This document shows, piece by piece, positions 39,712-48,542 of a DNA stretch of 64,000 nucleotides (positions within the stretch are counted from its first letter, which is position 1; every line of letters starts with the position of its first letter). The notes under the pieces were generated by a model. That model saw only the letters and a list, made by a program, of their open reading frames with translations. It did not search any database and was not told the origin of the DNA. This stretch comes from Coriobacteriaceae bacterium (GTDB lineage Bacteria > Actinomycetota > Coriobacteriia > Coriobacteriales > Coriobacteriaceae), in contig SUUG01000008.1 of the NCBI GenBank assembly GCA_015062655.1, positions 100,100 to 164,099 on the forward strand, given 5' to 3'. Position numbers and translations under genes: made by a program.

Positions 39712-42339
39712 CTACGAACGGCGGATCACCTCGGTCACCACGTCTGCCACCACCTGGACATTCTCGGCATCGACGTTATAGGGCTGGTCCTCCTCGCTGT
39801 GCGAGCAGGCCAGATGCGCCGAGTCGACGCCGGCGATCGTCAGGGACCTCAGGCTCTTCTCCATCGCCGCGTGGGCGTCGGTGTCCATGAACGGCAGCTC
39901 GACGGTGCCGAAGCTCCGGTGGAAGTCCTGGGACACGCGGCCAACCAGGTTCATGATGCGGCGGTCACCCTTGAGCACGCGGGTCTCGCCCTCGCGGGAC
40001 ACCATGGAGACGCTGCCGGCGCCGATGGACTCGAGGTTGATGAGGAACACGCCGCGGAGCTTGTCGCGGTGCGTTTCCAAAAACGCCTTGATGCCGGCGT
40101 TCCCCGCCTCAGAGGAGCCGGTCGCCACGAACCAGATGTCATGGCCCAGCAGCTCGTCATCGCCCAGGGAGGTGATGGCATCGCGGAGCTCCCCATCGGT
40201 CGCGTCCTCAGACCCGGTGGCACCGCCCTTCCAGCTGTCGTCATCGGAGCTGAAGTTGTCCCAGCTCCCGATCTCGCCACCGTTCTTCTTGGCGTCGAAT
40301 CCGTCGTCGACACCGAGCCAGTCGCGCATGCTGTCCTGCTGCTTCTTCTTTTTCTTGCGCCCGAAGAAGCGGGCGAGGCCGTGCAGGGGACCCTCCTCAT
40401 CCGCAGGCTCAGCGGCCTTGGCGGGGGCAGGCGCGGGAACATCCTCCGCGACGGGATGATGCTCCTCGACGGCAGGGGTCGTGGGGATGGGATCATTCGG
40501 CCCGATCACCGTGAAACCCTTGCTCGCGGGCGACTCAACCGGCGCGGAGAAGGGGTCGTTCGGGGTCGCGGACGGATCGGGAACGTCGAACAGCGAGGCC
40601 CGGTTGCCCGTGCCACGCCCCTGGAGCGCCGACGCGTCGGGCACCACGGGCGGGATCTGGCGAGGCGCGCGCTGCGCACGGGACGGGACGTTCGCGTCGA
40701 TCTGCGCCATCAGGGAGTCGACCGTCTCAACCGGACGGTACACCTGCGTGGAACCGAGCTCGGACGCATCCTCGTCGGCGGGAGCGTCATCGGGGGCCGG
40801 CATAGCGAACACCTGCGTGCTGCCATCGGCAGCCTCCTGATCGGAAGGAGCGTTGGCGGCGGCTATATCACCCTGATCCTCAAAGGCGCCTGCGACCGGC
40901 ATCTCGGCCATGGTCTGGTCAAGCTCCACATCGGAATCCGCCTCAAGGGCATCCTCGGCGGGAAGGAGATCGTCCACGGGGTCATCGCCCTCGGAAGGCG
41001 CCGATGCCAGGTCCGCGATCGTATCGGGGACAGCGAGCTCCTCGTCCTCCGTCACAGCCTGCTCGACAGGCTCCTCATCAACCAGGTCGTCATCAGACGG
41101 CTGGACCTCAATCGCCGCGGGTGCGGGCGTGTTGAAGGGATCGGAGGTCGGCTCCTCCTCGTACTCGATCTTGCATGCGGGGGAGACCATGCCGAGGGAG
41201 CGGATGACGTCCGCCCCGTAGCGCAGGTTCCCCTCGGCGTTCAGCGGCGGCTCGTCGGAGGCGTCCTCGACCACCGGGGCGTCGGCGGCCCCCTCTTGAT
41301 CGCCTTCCTCCTGAGCGGGGAAGGCGCGGGTCGAGTCAGCGGGCACAGGCGCGGGAGCGCCCTCCGGGACAGGGTCGGTCCCATCCGGAGTGAGGGAGGC
41401 TTCGAGGTCACCCGCATCCATGGACTGCGTCTCGGCGGGGGTGGACAGGGCCGCCGGGGCCGGGTCCTTCCCCTCCTCGGGTGCGACCTCGAGCGCGTCG
41501 GCGTCCGCATCCTCGGCATCCGAGGCCGCATCGTCGCTCGCAGCCGCGACGGCGAAGGCCGCCTGCTCGGCCATGTACTCCTCAAAGGGGATATCACCCG
41601 GGAACTCATCCTCCCCCTCGAAGGGGGCGACGGCGTCCATGACGCCGAGGAGGGATGCGACGGAGGATTTGTTGCAGACCGACCCGGAGGTGTAGGGAAG
41701 CACGAATCGATTGGCGAGGATGGCGGCCGCGTAGGCGAGCGGCACCAAAGACGCCACCAGAGAGAGCAGCCACAGAACGATCTTGAACGCGCCGGGGAGG
41801 GGCAGGAGGTTCACCACGGCGACCACGGCCGGCGCGACCATCGTATACGGCAGGATCTTGACGAGCAGGGGGCGGTAGGGGGCGAAGGGCTCCTGGGAGA
41901 GCAGGTCGGCGCGGGGGGAGTCATAATGCGCGACGACCACGACCGGACGGTTCCGCGGCGAGGCCATGGGGCCGGATGCCTTGTGGTACGCGATGACGTT
42001 CTGAGAGAGGCCCCCGCGGCCCAGCTGGGAGAGGACGGGGCGGCCGGTGCGCTCCAAGATGAAGACCACCGTGACGGCGATGGTGATGAGGAAGCCCAGA
42101 ACGCCGAGCGCGCCTCCTATCCCCATCAGTATCACGCCGACGAACAGCGCGATACCCAAGCCCGCCTGGACGAGCCGCGGCATCGAGCTCGCGCTGAACT
42201 CCTGGATCTGCGGCTCGAACCCATGGTTCCTGAAGATGGACGCGATGAGCTCGGCAGCGGTTCTCTCCTCCTCGCTGCAGGCAGGAGTGATACCCACATG
42301 CTGGAGGAGGTGGTTGAGGTATTTCTGGGTACTGGCCAT
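39712..42339 (-). CDS. Divergent membrane M28-family peptidase with long acidic insertion
   Basis: The ATG at 42339 has GGAG five bases upstream; the 875-residue product starts MASTQKYLNHLLQHVG. The peptidase fold begins (EERTAAELIASIFRNHGF), is interrupted by paired helices (~52-90), continues with the metal site VVVVAHYDSPRAD, then two more helices (~160-205) and SVCNKSSVASLLGVMDAV. An acidic, low-complexity insertion of ~300 residues follows (Glu/Asp/Ala/Pro, with several 'STQV[FY]' motifs). The second half of the fold returns with DIWFVATGSSEAGNAGIKAF, VFLINLESIGAG and HLACSHSEEDQPYNV. First His-x-Asp and last His are kept, but several other metal or catalytic residues are altered, so activity is uncertain. 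Its role is unknown. Confidence 0.7.
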   Translation of the reverse strand: MASTQKYLNHLLQHVGITPACSEEERTAAELIASIFRNHGFEPQIQEFSASSMPRLVQAGLGIALFVGVILMGIGGALGVLGFLITIAVTVVFILERTGRPVLSQLGRGGLSQNVIAYHKASGPMASPRNRPVVVVAHYDSPRADLLSQEPFAPYRPLLVKILPYTMVAPAVVAVVNLLPLPGAFKIVLWLLSLVASLVPLAYAAAILANRFVLPYTSGSVCNKSSVASLLGVMDAVAPFEGEDEFPGDIPFEEYMAEQAAFAVAAASDDAASDAEDADADALEVAPEEGKDPAPAALSTPAETQSMDAGDLEASLTPDGTDPVPEGAPAPVPADSTRAFPAQEEGDQEGAADAPVVEDASDEPPLNAEGNLRYGADVIRSLGMVSPACKIEYEEEPTSDPFNTPAPAAIEVQPSDDDLVDEEPVEQAVTEDEELAVPDTIADLASAPSEGDDPVDDLLPAEDALEADSDVELDQTMAEMPVAGAFEDQGDIAAANAPSDQEAADGSTQVFAMPAPDDAPADEDASELGSTQVYRPVETVDSLMAQIDANVPSRAQRAPRQIPPVVPDASALQGRGTGNRASLFDVPDPSATPNDPFSAPVESPASKGFTVIGPNDPIPTTPAVEEHHPVAEDVPAPAPAKAAEPADEEGPLHGLARFFGRKKKKKQQDSMRDWLGVDDGFDAKKNGGEIGSWDNFSSDDDSWKGGATGSEDATDGELRDAITSLGDDELLGHDIWFVATGSSEAGNAGIKAFLETHRDKLRGVFLINLESIGAGSVSMVSREGETRVLKGDRRIMNLVGRVSQDFHRSFGTVELPFMDTDAHAAMEKSLRSLTIAGVDSAHLACSHSEEDQPYNVDAENVQVVADVVTEVIRRS

Positions 42340-42550
42340 ACGGGCTCCACATCGGCATATCGGTTCAAAGGGCACACCGCTCCCGCAGCACGCCTATATA
42401 TAGCCAAAAGTATACCCTTAGTGCGAGGTACCTGCACCAATCTGCGTACGCTGTCGACAACATGGGCTGAGCCGGCGGGCTCCCCTTGGATTAAAATGGT
42501 CCCATATACCCCTGCGCACCCCCTGTATCCTGCAGAAAGAGGGTCATTCC
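42340..42550. promoter_or_regulatory. Divergent promoter region between peptidase and WYL genes
   Basis: This 211-base AT-richer gap separates divergent genes. On the minus strand TATACT (42400-42405 region) and a TATATA run are -10 candidates for the peptidase. On the plus strand TAAAAT (~42491) is a -10 candidate for the WYL operon. Matching -35 hexamers are poor. The WYL proteins may regulate here themselves. Confidence 0.3.
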
Positions 42551-43579
42551 TTGCACCAAGACCAGCCGAGCCGCGATGTCCCCCTGAGCCGCGACGACCA
42601 GGCGGCGCGGCGCATCCTGAACCTCCTCTTCCTCCTCAACGTATCGAGGGCGCCGCTCACCACCGAGCAGATCCTCGCCGCCGAGGAGCTCGGATACGGA
42701 TCGGCCAACCGCGAGTCCGCCCTGAGGAAGTTCCGGCGCGACCGCGAGAAGCTCGCGGAGCAGGGCGTCATCGTGCGCGAGATCCACCCGGCGGGGAGCC
42801 CGCAGACCGAGGCGAGCCTGTGGTCCATCGACCGCGAGGCCACCCATGCCGACCTCGGCCTGATCAGACAGGAGGACGCTGAGACCCTGCTCGATATCGT
42901 CGACGCGCACCTGCGCCGAAGCGACATCCCCTACCGCGGCGTGCTCGAGCGCATCAGGGTCAAGGCCCTGGAGGCCCTGAGAGCCGACCCCTCCCTCATC
43001 CCGGCAGACTCCCCCGCCTCATCCGAGGAGGAGGAGTGCGACCCCGTCCTAGAGACGATATGGGCCTCGTTCGCCCTGAGGCGTCGGCTCCCCTTCACCT
43101 ACCGGGACGCCGCAGGGCGCGAGTCCGAGCGCTCCGTCGCCATCTACGGGATCTTCACCCTGGAGGGCCGGTGCTATTTCGTCGGCGAGGAGGGCCACAA
43201 GGGCGTGCGCACCTTCCGGGCGGACCGCGTGATGCGCGCGGGCAGGCCCCGGGGTTCCTATGTCGTGCCCGCGGACTTCGACATCGACGACCACCTGTTT
43301 TTGCCCTTCGACTTCGCACCCGGCGAGGGGACCGAGGTGGTCTTCTCGATCGACGGCGCCGCGGACGAGCAGGAGATCAAAGCCGTGACCCGCGGCCGCG
43401 GGGTCATCGAGGGGGAGCACGGCCGGCTCCGCTGGCGCATCACCGCACGAGACCTGGGCGCGGCGTGCGCCTGGGCCCTTGCCCACCGCACCTCCATCAC
43501 CATGCTCCCGCACGATCCCCCCGAGCTCATCGACGCATGGAACGACCTCGTTCGGAAGGCGGTTGAGACGCATGCCTAG
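42551..43579 (+). CDS. WYL-domain transcriptional regulator (PafB-like)
   Basis: A 342-residue protein starting at a TTG with AGAGG upstream. The N-terminal winged helix (~15-95) is RRILNLLFLLNVSRAPLTTE then ANRESALRKFRRDREKLAEQG. A WYL domain follows (~165-330: LPFTYRDAAGRESERSVAIYGIFTLEGRCYFVGEEGHKGVRTFRAD) with the C-terminal extension. WYL proteins are ligand- or nucleic-acid-sensing transcription factors. In actinobacteria a PafB-PafC pair responds to DNA damage. The next gene is a second WYL protein overlapping by 8 bases, so they probably form a heterodimer. Confidence 0.82.
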   Translation: MHQDQPSRDVPLSRDDQAARRILNLLFLLNVSRAPLTTEQILAAEELGYGSANRESALRKFRRDREKLAEQGVIVREIHPAGSPQTEASLWSIDREATHADLGLIRQEDAETLLDIVDAHLRRSDIPYRGVLERIRVKALEALRADPSLIPADSPASSEEEECDPVLETIWASFALRRRLPFTYRDAAGRESERSVAIYGIFTLEGRCYFVGEEGHKGVRTFRADRVMRAGRPRGSYVVPADFDIDDHLFLPFDFAPGEGTEVVFSIDGAADEQEIKAVTRGRGVIEGEHGRLRWRITARDLGAACAWALAHRTSITMLPHDPPELIDAWNDLVRKAVETHA

Positions 43580-44525
43580 CTCCCCTGCGGCAAGACCGGG
43601 AGGCGCGGCGGCCGAGCAGGTCTCCCACGCCATCGCCCTCCTCTCGCTGATCACCTCGGCACCCGGACAACGGCTCAACAGGCAACGCGCCATGGAATCG
43701 CTCGGCGTCGACGAGGCCGGCCTCGCATCCCTGCGCACCCTCATCGACAGCCTCGTCGACGAGGCGACCGGCGTGCGCGCCGTCATCGCCGAGGACGGGA
43801 CCGACCTCGTGCTCGTAGGGGACGGCGGAACCCTCAGGCCGCTGCGCCTCTCGTTCGAGGAGGGGCTCGTCCTCTCCCATGTCCTCGAAGCCTCCCATCT
43901 GGACGAGGCCGCACGCGCCCGCATCAGACGCGCCGTCCTCCCCCTGGGCTCCGATGCCGAGGACGGCGACGCCATAGCGGACGGCGCGGAATACAGCGGC
44001 TCCTACCCTAAGATCGCCGAGGCCGCCCGCATCGGCATCCGCTGCCGCCTGCTCTACCGCTCCGCAGACGACGCAACCGCAACCTGGCGCCTCATCGATC
44101 CCTGCCGCATCGATACCGAGCAGGGCGTCGCCTACCTGATCGCCTGGGATGTCGAGGCCGACGGGGAGCGCCGCTACCGCCTGGACCACGCGCTCGAGGT
44201 CTCCTACACGGCCGACTCGGTGGTGCCGCACCCCTACTCCCATGCGAGCGCCGCGGAGAGCATCCGGGCGTCCGGCTCGACCGCTGTCCTCTCCTTCGCG
44301 AGCCGCGAGCTCATGGAGCGCACAACCTGGGCGGGACTCGAGCCCGTCGACCCGGGTCGAGCGGACGGCCGGCCGCGGGCCACGGTCTCCTACACCTCGG
44401 ACACCTGGCTTTTCAGCCAGGTCGCGGCGGCGGGCGGCCAAATCGAGATCATCAGCCCCGATGAGGTGCGGAGGCGGTTTCGCACCTGGGCACAGGACCT
44501 GTTCATCGGCCCACCCGACGCCTGA
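43572..44525 (+). CDS. Second WYL-type regulator (PafC-like)
   Basis: The ATG at 43572 lies inside the end of the previous gene (8-base overlap); longer frames are ruled out by that gene. The 317-residue protein starts with an HTH-like helical part (VSHAIALLSLITSAPGQRLN, RAMESLGVDEAGLASLRTLI). A WYL-like barrel follows: RCRLLYRSADDATATWRLIDPCRIDTEQGVAYLIAWD then RRYRLDHALEVSYT. It lacks part of the canonical motif, as usual for the second partner of such pairs. Confidence 0.75.
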   Translation: MPSSPAARPGGAAAEQVSHAIALLSLITSAPGQRLNRQRAMESLGVDEAGLASLRTLIDSLVDEATGVRAVIAEDGTDLVLVGDGGTLRPLRLSFEEGLVLSHVLEASHLDEAARARIRRAVLPLGSDAEDGDAIADGAEYSGSYPKIAEAARIGIRCRLLYRSADDATATWRLIDPCRIDTEQGVAYLIAWDVEADGERRYRLDHALEVSYTADSVVPHPYSHASAAESIRASGSTAVLSFASRELMERTTWAGLEPVDPGRADGRPRATVSYTSDTWLFSQVAAAGGQIEIISPDEVRRRFRTWAQDLFIGPPDA

Positions 44526-44534
44526 TCAGGCGTC
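44517..44534. terminator. Palindromic hairpin between convergent genes
   Basis: The perfect 18-base palindrome GACGCCTGATCAGGCGTC spans the stop codon of the WYL gene and ends at the base just before the end of the dinG-like gene. It could act as a bidirectional terminator, but has no T tract and no loop. Confidence 0.35.
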
Positions 44535-47432
44535 CTACTCGTGCGCGCGCCGCCAGATCTCGAGGAACCGACCTATCTGGGCGCTGTCGATGCGCTGGAA
44601 ATCCACGGGCAGCGACGTTAGGAACTTCTTCCCGTACCCCTTGCTCACCAGGCGCGAGTCGGCAAGCACGAGGACGCCCGAGTCGGTCGAGGAGCGGATC
44701 AGCCGCCCCGCCGCCTGCTTCACCTCGAGCACCGCGTCCGGCAGGGCGTAGCGCACCCAGGCGCGGTCCTCCCGGGCATCGCGCTCGCATGCGAGCGGGT
44801 CAGTGGGGCTTGCGAACGGGAGCTTGGGAATGACCACGCACCGCAGCGTGTCGCCCGACGCATCGAAGCCCTCCCAAAACGCTTTGAGCGCGAACAGCGA
44901 CGAGGTGCGGTTCGCGATGAAGGAATCGCGCAGCTGCCTGACGCTCACGCCCTTCGCCTGGCACTCCAGGGCGAGCCCCTCACGGGACAGGACCGGGCTC
45001 ACGCGGCCGTACAGATCCTCCATGTCGCGCCTGTTCGTGAACAGCGTGAGCACCGAGCCTCCCATCGACCGGTGCACGTCCACCAGCAGGCGCTCAAGCT
45101 GGGCCAGGTAGGCGTCGCGGTTGCGCGGGTCGGGCAGGTCGCCGGCCACCACCACGGCCATGTTCCGCTCGAAGTCGTAGCTCGAATCGAGGTGCAGCGA
45201 CCGCACCCGGCCGGACGGCAGGCGGTCGAGCCCCACCGAGCGGTTGAAGTGCTCGAACGAGCCGGACACGGTCATCGTCGCGGAGGTGAGCAGCACGCTT
45301 TTCATCTCGGGGTACCATGACTCCGCGAGCGCCGATCCGATGTCCATGCGTTCGGCCGTCAGGGTCTCCCCTCCCGCCTTCATCCTGCGGTTCACCTGCA
45401 GGGAGTACACATAGCGCTCATCGGCCCCCGTATGGATCAGGGCGAGCGTCTCCTTCATCTCGTGGATGCGCCGCGCCGCGTCGGCCACATCGGTCACGAG
45501 CTCGGGCTTCTCCTCCCCCACGGCGGCGACCACCGAGGCGAGGTTCCTGTCGGCCTGGTCGAGCGCGTCGAGCGCCGCCTGGGCGGTCTCACTGAACGCG
45601 GCCCAGGAGTGCGATGCGCGCATCTCGGGGCCGATCCAGACGTTCGCGTTGTCATACCCGCCCGAGCGCTGGGAACGGGACAGCTCGCGCACCCCCTCGA
45701 AGAGCGCGGCCGCTGCGACCGAGGCGCGCTGCACCGATGCCGTGGCCTTCACGGTGGCCCCCATGAACAGGGTGGCCGCATCCGAGCCCGCCAGATCGCG
45801 CATCAGGTGTCCGAGCGCACCCGACCTCTCCCCGCCCAGGCGCTCGAAGAGGACCCGCGACTCATCGGCGGACACCGTGTGCGCCCATTGGCGGCGCGCC
45901 TCGTCCTCGATCGAATGAGCCTCGTCGAGCACCCAGTGGCGGATCGGGGGCAGTATCTTGCCCTCGGCGGCGACGTTGCGGAACAGCAGGGAGTGGTTCG
46001 TGACCACGATGTCAGCCTGGGCCGCGCGGCGGCGGGCGCCGTGCACCAGGCACTTGTCAGGGAAGAACGGGCAGAGCCTGCGCGCGCACTCGCGCGAGGT
46101 GCTCGTAAGGTCGGCGCGGCTGACGCTCCTCCACCGGATGCCCAGCCCGTCGAGATCCCCCACGGGGGACTGGCAGGCGTACGCGTAGATCACCGCCATC
46201 GCGGTCAGCGTGTCGGCCGGGTCCCTGGTGGTGCGGATCTCCCCGCCCCGGGCGAGCCGCTCGAGCTTGCGCAGGCAGGGGTAGTGATCGAACCCCTTGA
46301 GGGCGCAGTAGCTGAGGCCCCCGTCGACCTCGCGGGAGAGCCGCGGCAGCTCATGGAACATCAGCTGGTCGGCGAGGTTGTTCGATTTCGTCGCGATCCC
46401 CACGGTCACCCGGTTGCGCTTCGCTGCCTCGGCGAGCGGGACCAGGTAGGCGATCGACTTCCCCACCCCGGTGCCCGCCTCGATCACCCGGTGCGTGGAG
46501 GTCGCGAGCGCGTCGCGCACCTCCGTGGCCATGGCGACCTGCTCGGAACGGGGCTCGTAGCCCGGGTACATGCGGCTGACGATACCGCCGGGCGCGAACG
46601 CCTCCTCCACCTGGTCGACCCGGGGCATGTCGAGGCGCTCGAGGTCGTCGGCGTCCACCTTGTCTTGGCCGCCGGCGGCCTCGAGAACGGCGGCGCGGGC
46701 GTGGGACAGCGAGAACACCGCCGTCGGGTCCTCGCCCGCCAGATACGAGAAGATCGGCCGATATGCCCAGGCCACATCCGGGTGCATGTCCGCGAGCAGG
46801 CGCATCAGCCCGCCCGGGAGGTCGGCGAGCGCGGTGAGCAGGATGCGCCACACACCCGACAGGGCGTCGACGTCGTCCCCCGCGCGGTGAGAGACCGCGT
46901 CGCAGCCGAACAGCGCAGCCATCGAGGACAGCTTGTGCGAGGCGAGCCGCGGCAGGGCGATGCGCGAGAGGGCGAGAGAATCGATCCAGATGTCGCTGAC
47001 CTCCGCCCCGCCCGGTACCTGCTCGATGAAACCGCGGTCGAACGCCGCGTTGTGCGCGATCACCGGGCTGCCGGCCACGAAGGCCGCCAGGGCCGAGACC
47101 GCCTCAACCGCCGAGGGCGCCCCTGCGACATCGGCGTTCGTGATACCCGTGAGCTTCGTGATCTCAAGCGGCACCGGACCGGTGGGGTGCACGAAGGTGC
47201 TGAAGCGGCCGACGACCTCACTCCCGCGCAGGCGCGCGGCGGCGATCTCGATCAGTTCGTTGTCCTTATGCGACAGACCCGTGGTCTCGGTGTCGAGGAC
47301 CACCACGTCATCCTCGATCAGGCCGAACGTCCTCGTCCGGGCCCGCTCGGCGAGCGTCGCGTAAGCGTCGACGATGGATCGCGGCGTGCCAGGCAGCACC
47401 GCCTCCTCGAAGGTGGGGTTGGATTCGCTCAA
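44535..47432 (-). CDS. dinG: DnaQ exonuclease-DinG helicase fusion protein
   Basis: A 965-residue protein from a TTG start seven bases after ddl. Residues ~35-200 are a DEDD 3'-5' exonuclease: VVLDTETTGLSHKDNELIEI, VIAHNAAFDRGF and HRAGDDVDALSG. The XPD/DinG superfamily 2 helicase follows, with Walker A VIEAGTGVGKSIAYLVPL, cysteines for a 4Fe-4S cluster (C at CQSPVGD, then CARRLCPFFPDKC), VVTNHSLLF, DEAH box (WVLDEAHSIEDEA), SATMTVSGSF and the final motif VKQAAGRLIRSSTDSG. DinG unwinds R-loops and forked DNA. The exonuclease fusion is the usual Gram-positive form. Confidence 0.93.
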   Translation of the reverse strand: MSESNPTFEEAVLPGTPRSIVDAYATLAERARTRTFGLIEDDVVVLDTETTGLSHKDNELIEIAAARLRGSEVVGRFSTFVHPTGPVPLEITKLTGITNADVAGAPSAVEAVSALAAFVAGSPVIAHNAAFDRGFIEQVPGGAEVSDIWIDSLALSRIALPRLASHKLSSMAALFGCDAVSHRAGDDVDALSGVWRILLTALADLPGGLMRLLADMHPDVAWAYRPIFSYLAGEDPTAVFSLSHARAAVLEAAGGQDKVDADDLERLDMPRVDQVEEAFAPGGIVSRMYPGYEPRSEQVAMATEVRDALATSTHRVIEAGTGVGKSIAYLVPLAEAAKRNRVTVGIATKSNNLADQLMFHELPRLSREVDGGLSYCALKGFDHYPCLRKLERLARGGEIRTTRDPADTLTAMAVIYAYACQSPVGDLDGLGIRWRSVSRADLTSTSRECARRLCPFFPDKCLVHGARRRAAQADIVVTNHSLLFRNVAAEGKILPPIRHWVLDEAHSIEDEARRQWAHTVSADESRVLFERLGGERSGALGHLMRDLAGSDAATLFMGATVKATASVQRASVAAAALFEGVRELSRSQRSGGYDNANVWIGPEMRASHSWAAFSETAQAALDALDQADRNLASVVAAVGEEKPELVTDVADAARRIHEMKETLALIHTGADERYVYSLQVNRRMKAGGETLTAERMDIGSALAESWYPEMKSVLLTSATMTVSGSFEHFNRSVGLDRLPSGRVRSLHLDSSYDFERNMAVVVAGDLPDPRNRDAYLAQLERLLVDVHRSMGGSVLTLFTNRRDMEDLYGRVSPVLSREGLALECQAKGVSVRQLRDSFIANRTSSLFALKAFWEGFDASGDTLRCVVIPKLPFASPTDPLACERDAREDRAWVRYALPDAVLEVKQAAGRLIRSSTDSGVLVLADSRLVSKGYGKKFLTSLPVDFQRIDSAQIGRFLEIWRRAHE

Positions 47433-47439
47433 AACTCAC

Positions 47440-48402
47440 TCACTTCTGCGCCCGCGCGATCCCCATCTCAACCAGGGATGCGCAGACCTCGGGGAAGGTC
47501 AGGTCCTCGGTGTGCGCCACCTCATCGGGGTACAGGGAGCTGTCGGTCATGCCCGGGATCGTGTTCGTCTCCAAGATCACCGGGCCGCGCTCCGTCACGA
47601 TGAAATCGCTCCGGGAGATCCCGCAGCACCCGAGCGCGCGATGCGCCGCGCAGGCCAGCTCCTGGACCCGGCGGTAATCACCCTCGCTCAGGCGGGCGGG
47701 GATGCGATGGACCTTCTCGGGATCGATGTACTTCACCCGCAGGTCGTAGAACTCGGCACCCTCGTTCTCGCAGCACACCTCGACGACAGGCAGGGCGCGC
47801 AGCTCCTTAGAACCGAACACGCCGACCGTGACCTCGGTGCCCACCAGCCGCTCCTCCACGAGCACCTTGTCGCCGTAGCGAAAGGCCTCCTCTATGGCAC
47901 CGGAGAGCTCGCCGGCCTCCTTCACGAGGCTGATGCCGTAGCTCGACCCGTTCTCAGCGGGCTTGACGAAACACTGCTCCCCCACCGCCGCACGGATCTC
48001 ACCCTCATCGATGCGATCGGATGCCGTGAGCGCCACACCGGCGGCGACCGGAATCCCCGCATGCGCATAGCGCAGCTTGGCGAACTCCTTGTCGGAGGCG
48101 ACGGCGCTGGCGCAGACCCCCGAGCCGGTGAACGGGATCTGGAGGAAGCTCAAAAAGCCCTGTATCACGCCGTCCTCGCCGCCGGAGCCGTGAAGCGCGA
48201 TGAAGGCCGCGTCCCATTCCTCCTGCGTGATTCGGCTCACAAAGGCATCCGAAGCGGTATCCAAGAGCTCGACGGTTCCAAACCCGGCCATCTTGAGGGC
48301 GTCGACCGCGTTGCCTCCCGACGCCAGCGATATCTCGCGCTCACTCGACGTTCCACCGGCGAGCACGGCCACGCGCATGTTCCGACGATCCATCTGGGCC
48401 AT
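47440..48402 (-). CDS. ddl: D-alanine--D-alanine ligase
   Basis: A 320-residue protein from the ATG at 48402, chosen for GGGAGG six bases upstream and because it is the standard length. ATP-grasp motifs are visible: VAVLAGGTSSEREISLASG, ALHGSGGEDGVIQGFL, FVKPAENGSSYGISLV, RALGCCGISRSDFIV and VILETNTIPGMTDSSLYPDE. It joins two D-Ala for peptidoglycan. The GFLSFLQIPFTGSG loop with Tyr/Phe pattern is that of D-Ala rather than D-lactate ligases, as far as can be told by eye. It lies divergently from rlmN. Confidence 0.95.
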   Translation of the reverse strand: MAQMDRRNMRVAVLAGGTSSEREISLASGGNAVDALKMAGFGTVELLDTASDAFVSRITQEEWDAAFIALHGSGGEDGVIQGFLSFLQIPFTGSGVCASAVASDKEFAKLRYAHAGIPVAAGVALTASDRIDEGEIRAAVGEQCFVKPAENGSSYGISLVKEAGELSGAIEEAFRYGDKVLVEERLVGTEVTVGVFGSKELRALPVVEVCCENEGAEFYDLRVKYIDPEKVHRIPARLSEGDYRRVQELACAAHRALGCCGISRSDFIVTERGPVILETNTIPGMTDSSLYPDEVAHTEDLTFPEVCASLVEMGIARAQK

Positions 48403-48542
48403 GACCAACCTCCCTCTCCAGCTGCCGCGAACGGCGTCGCTGTCGGCGGATTCTGCTGTTTCGGGCCATCGCGCACGGGCGCCCGGCGCCTGCGATACCC
48501 TATTGTAGAGGGTATGCGCCATATTTTCCTGAAAGGAATACC

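Noticed and set aside
39640..42882. A 1080-codon plus-strand frame across the M28-like gene and into the WYL gene
   Set aside because: It spans two genes and their divergent promoter, which no real gene would do; no recognisable protein.
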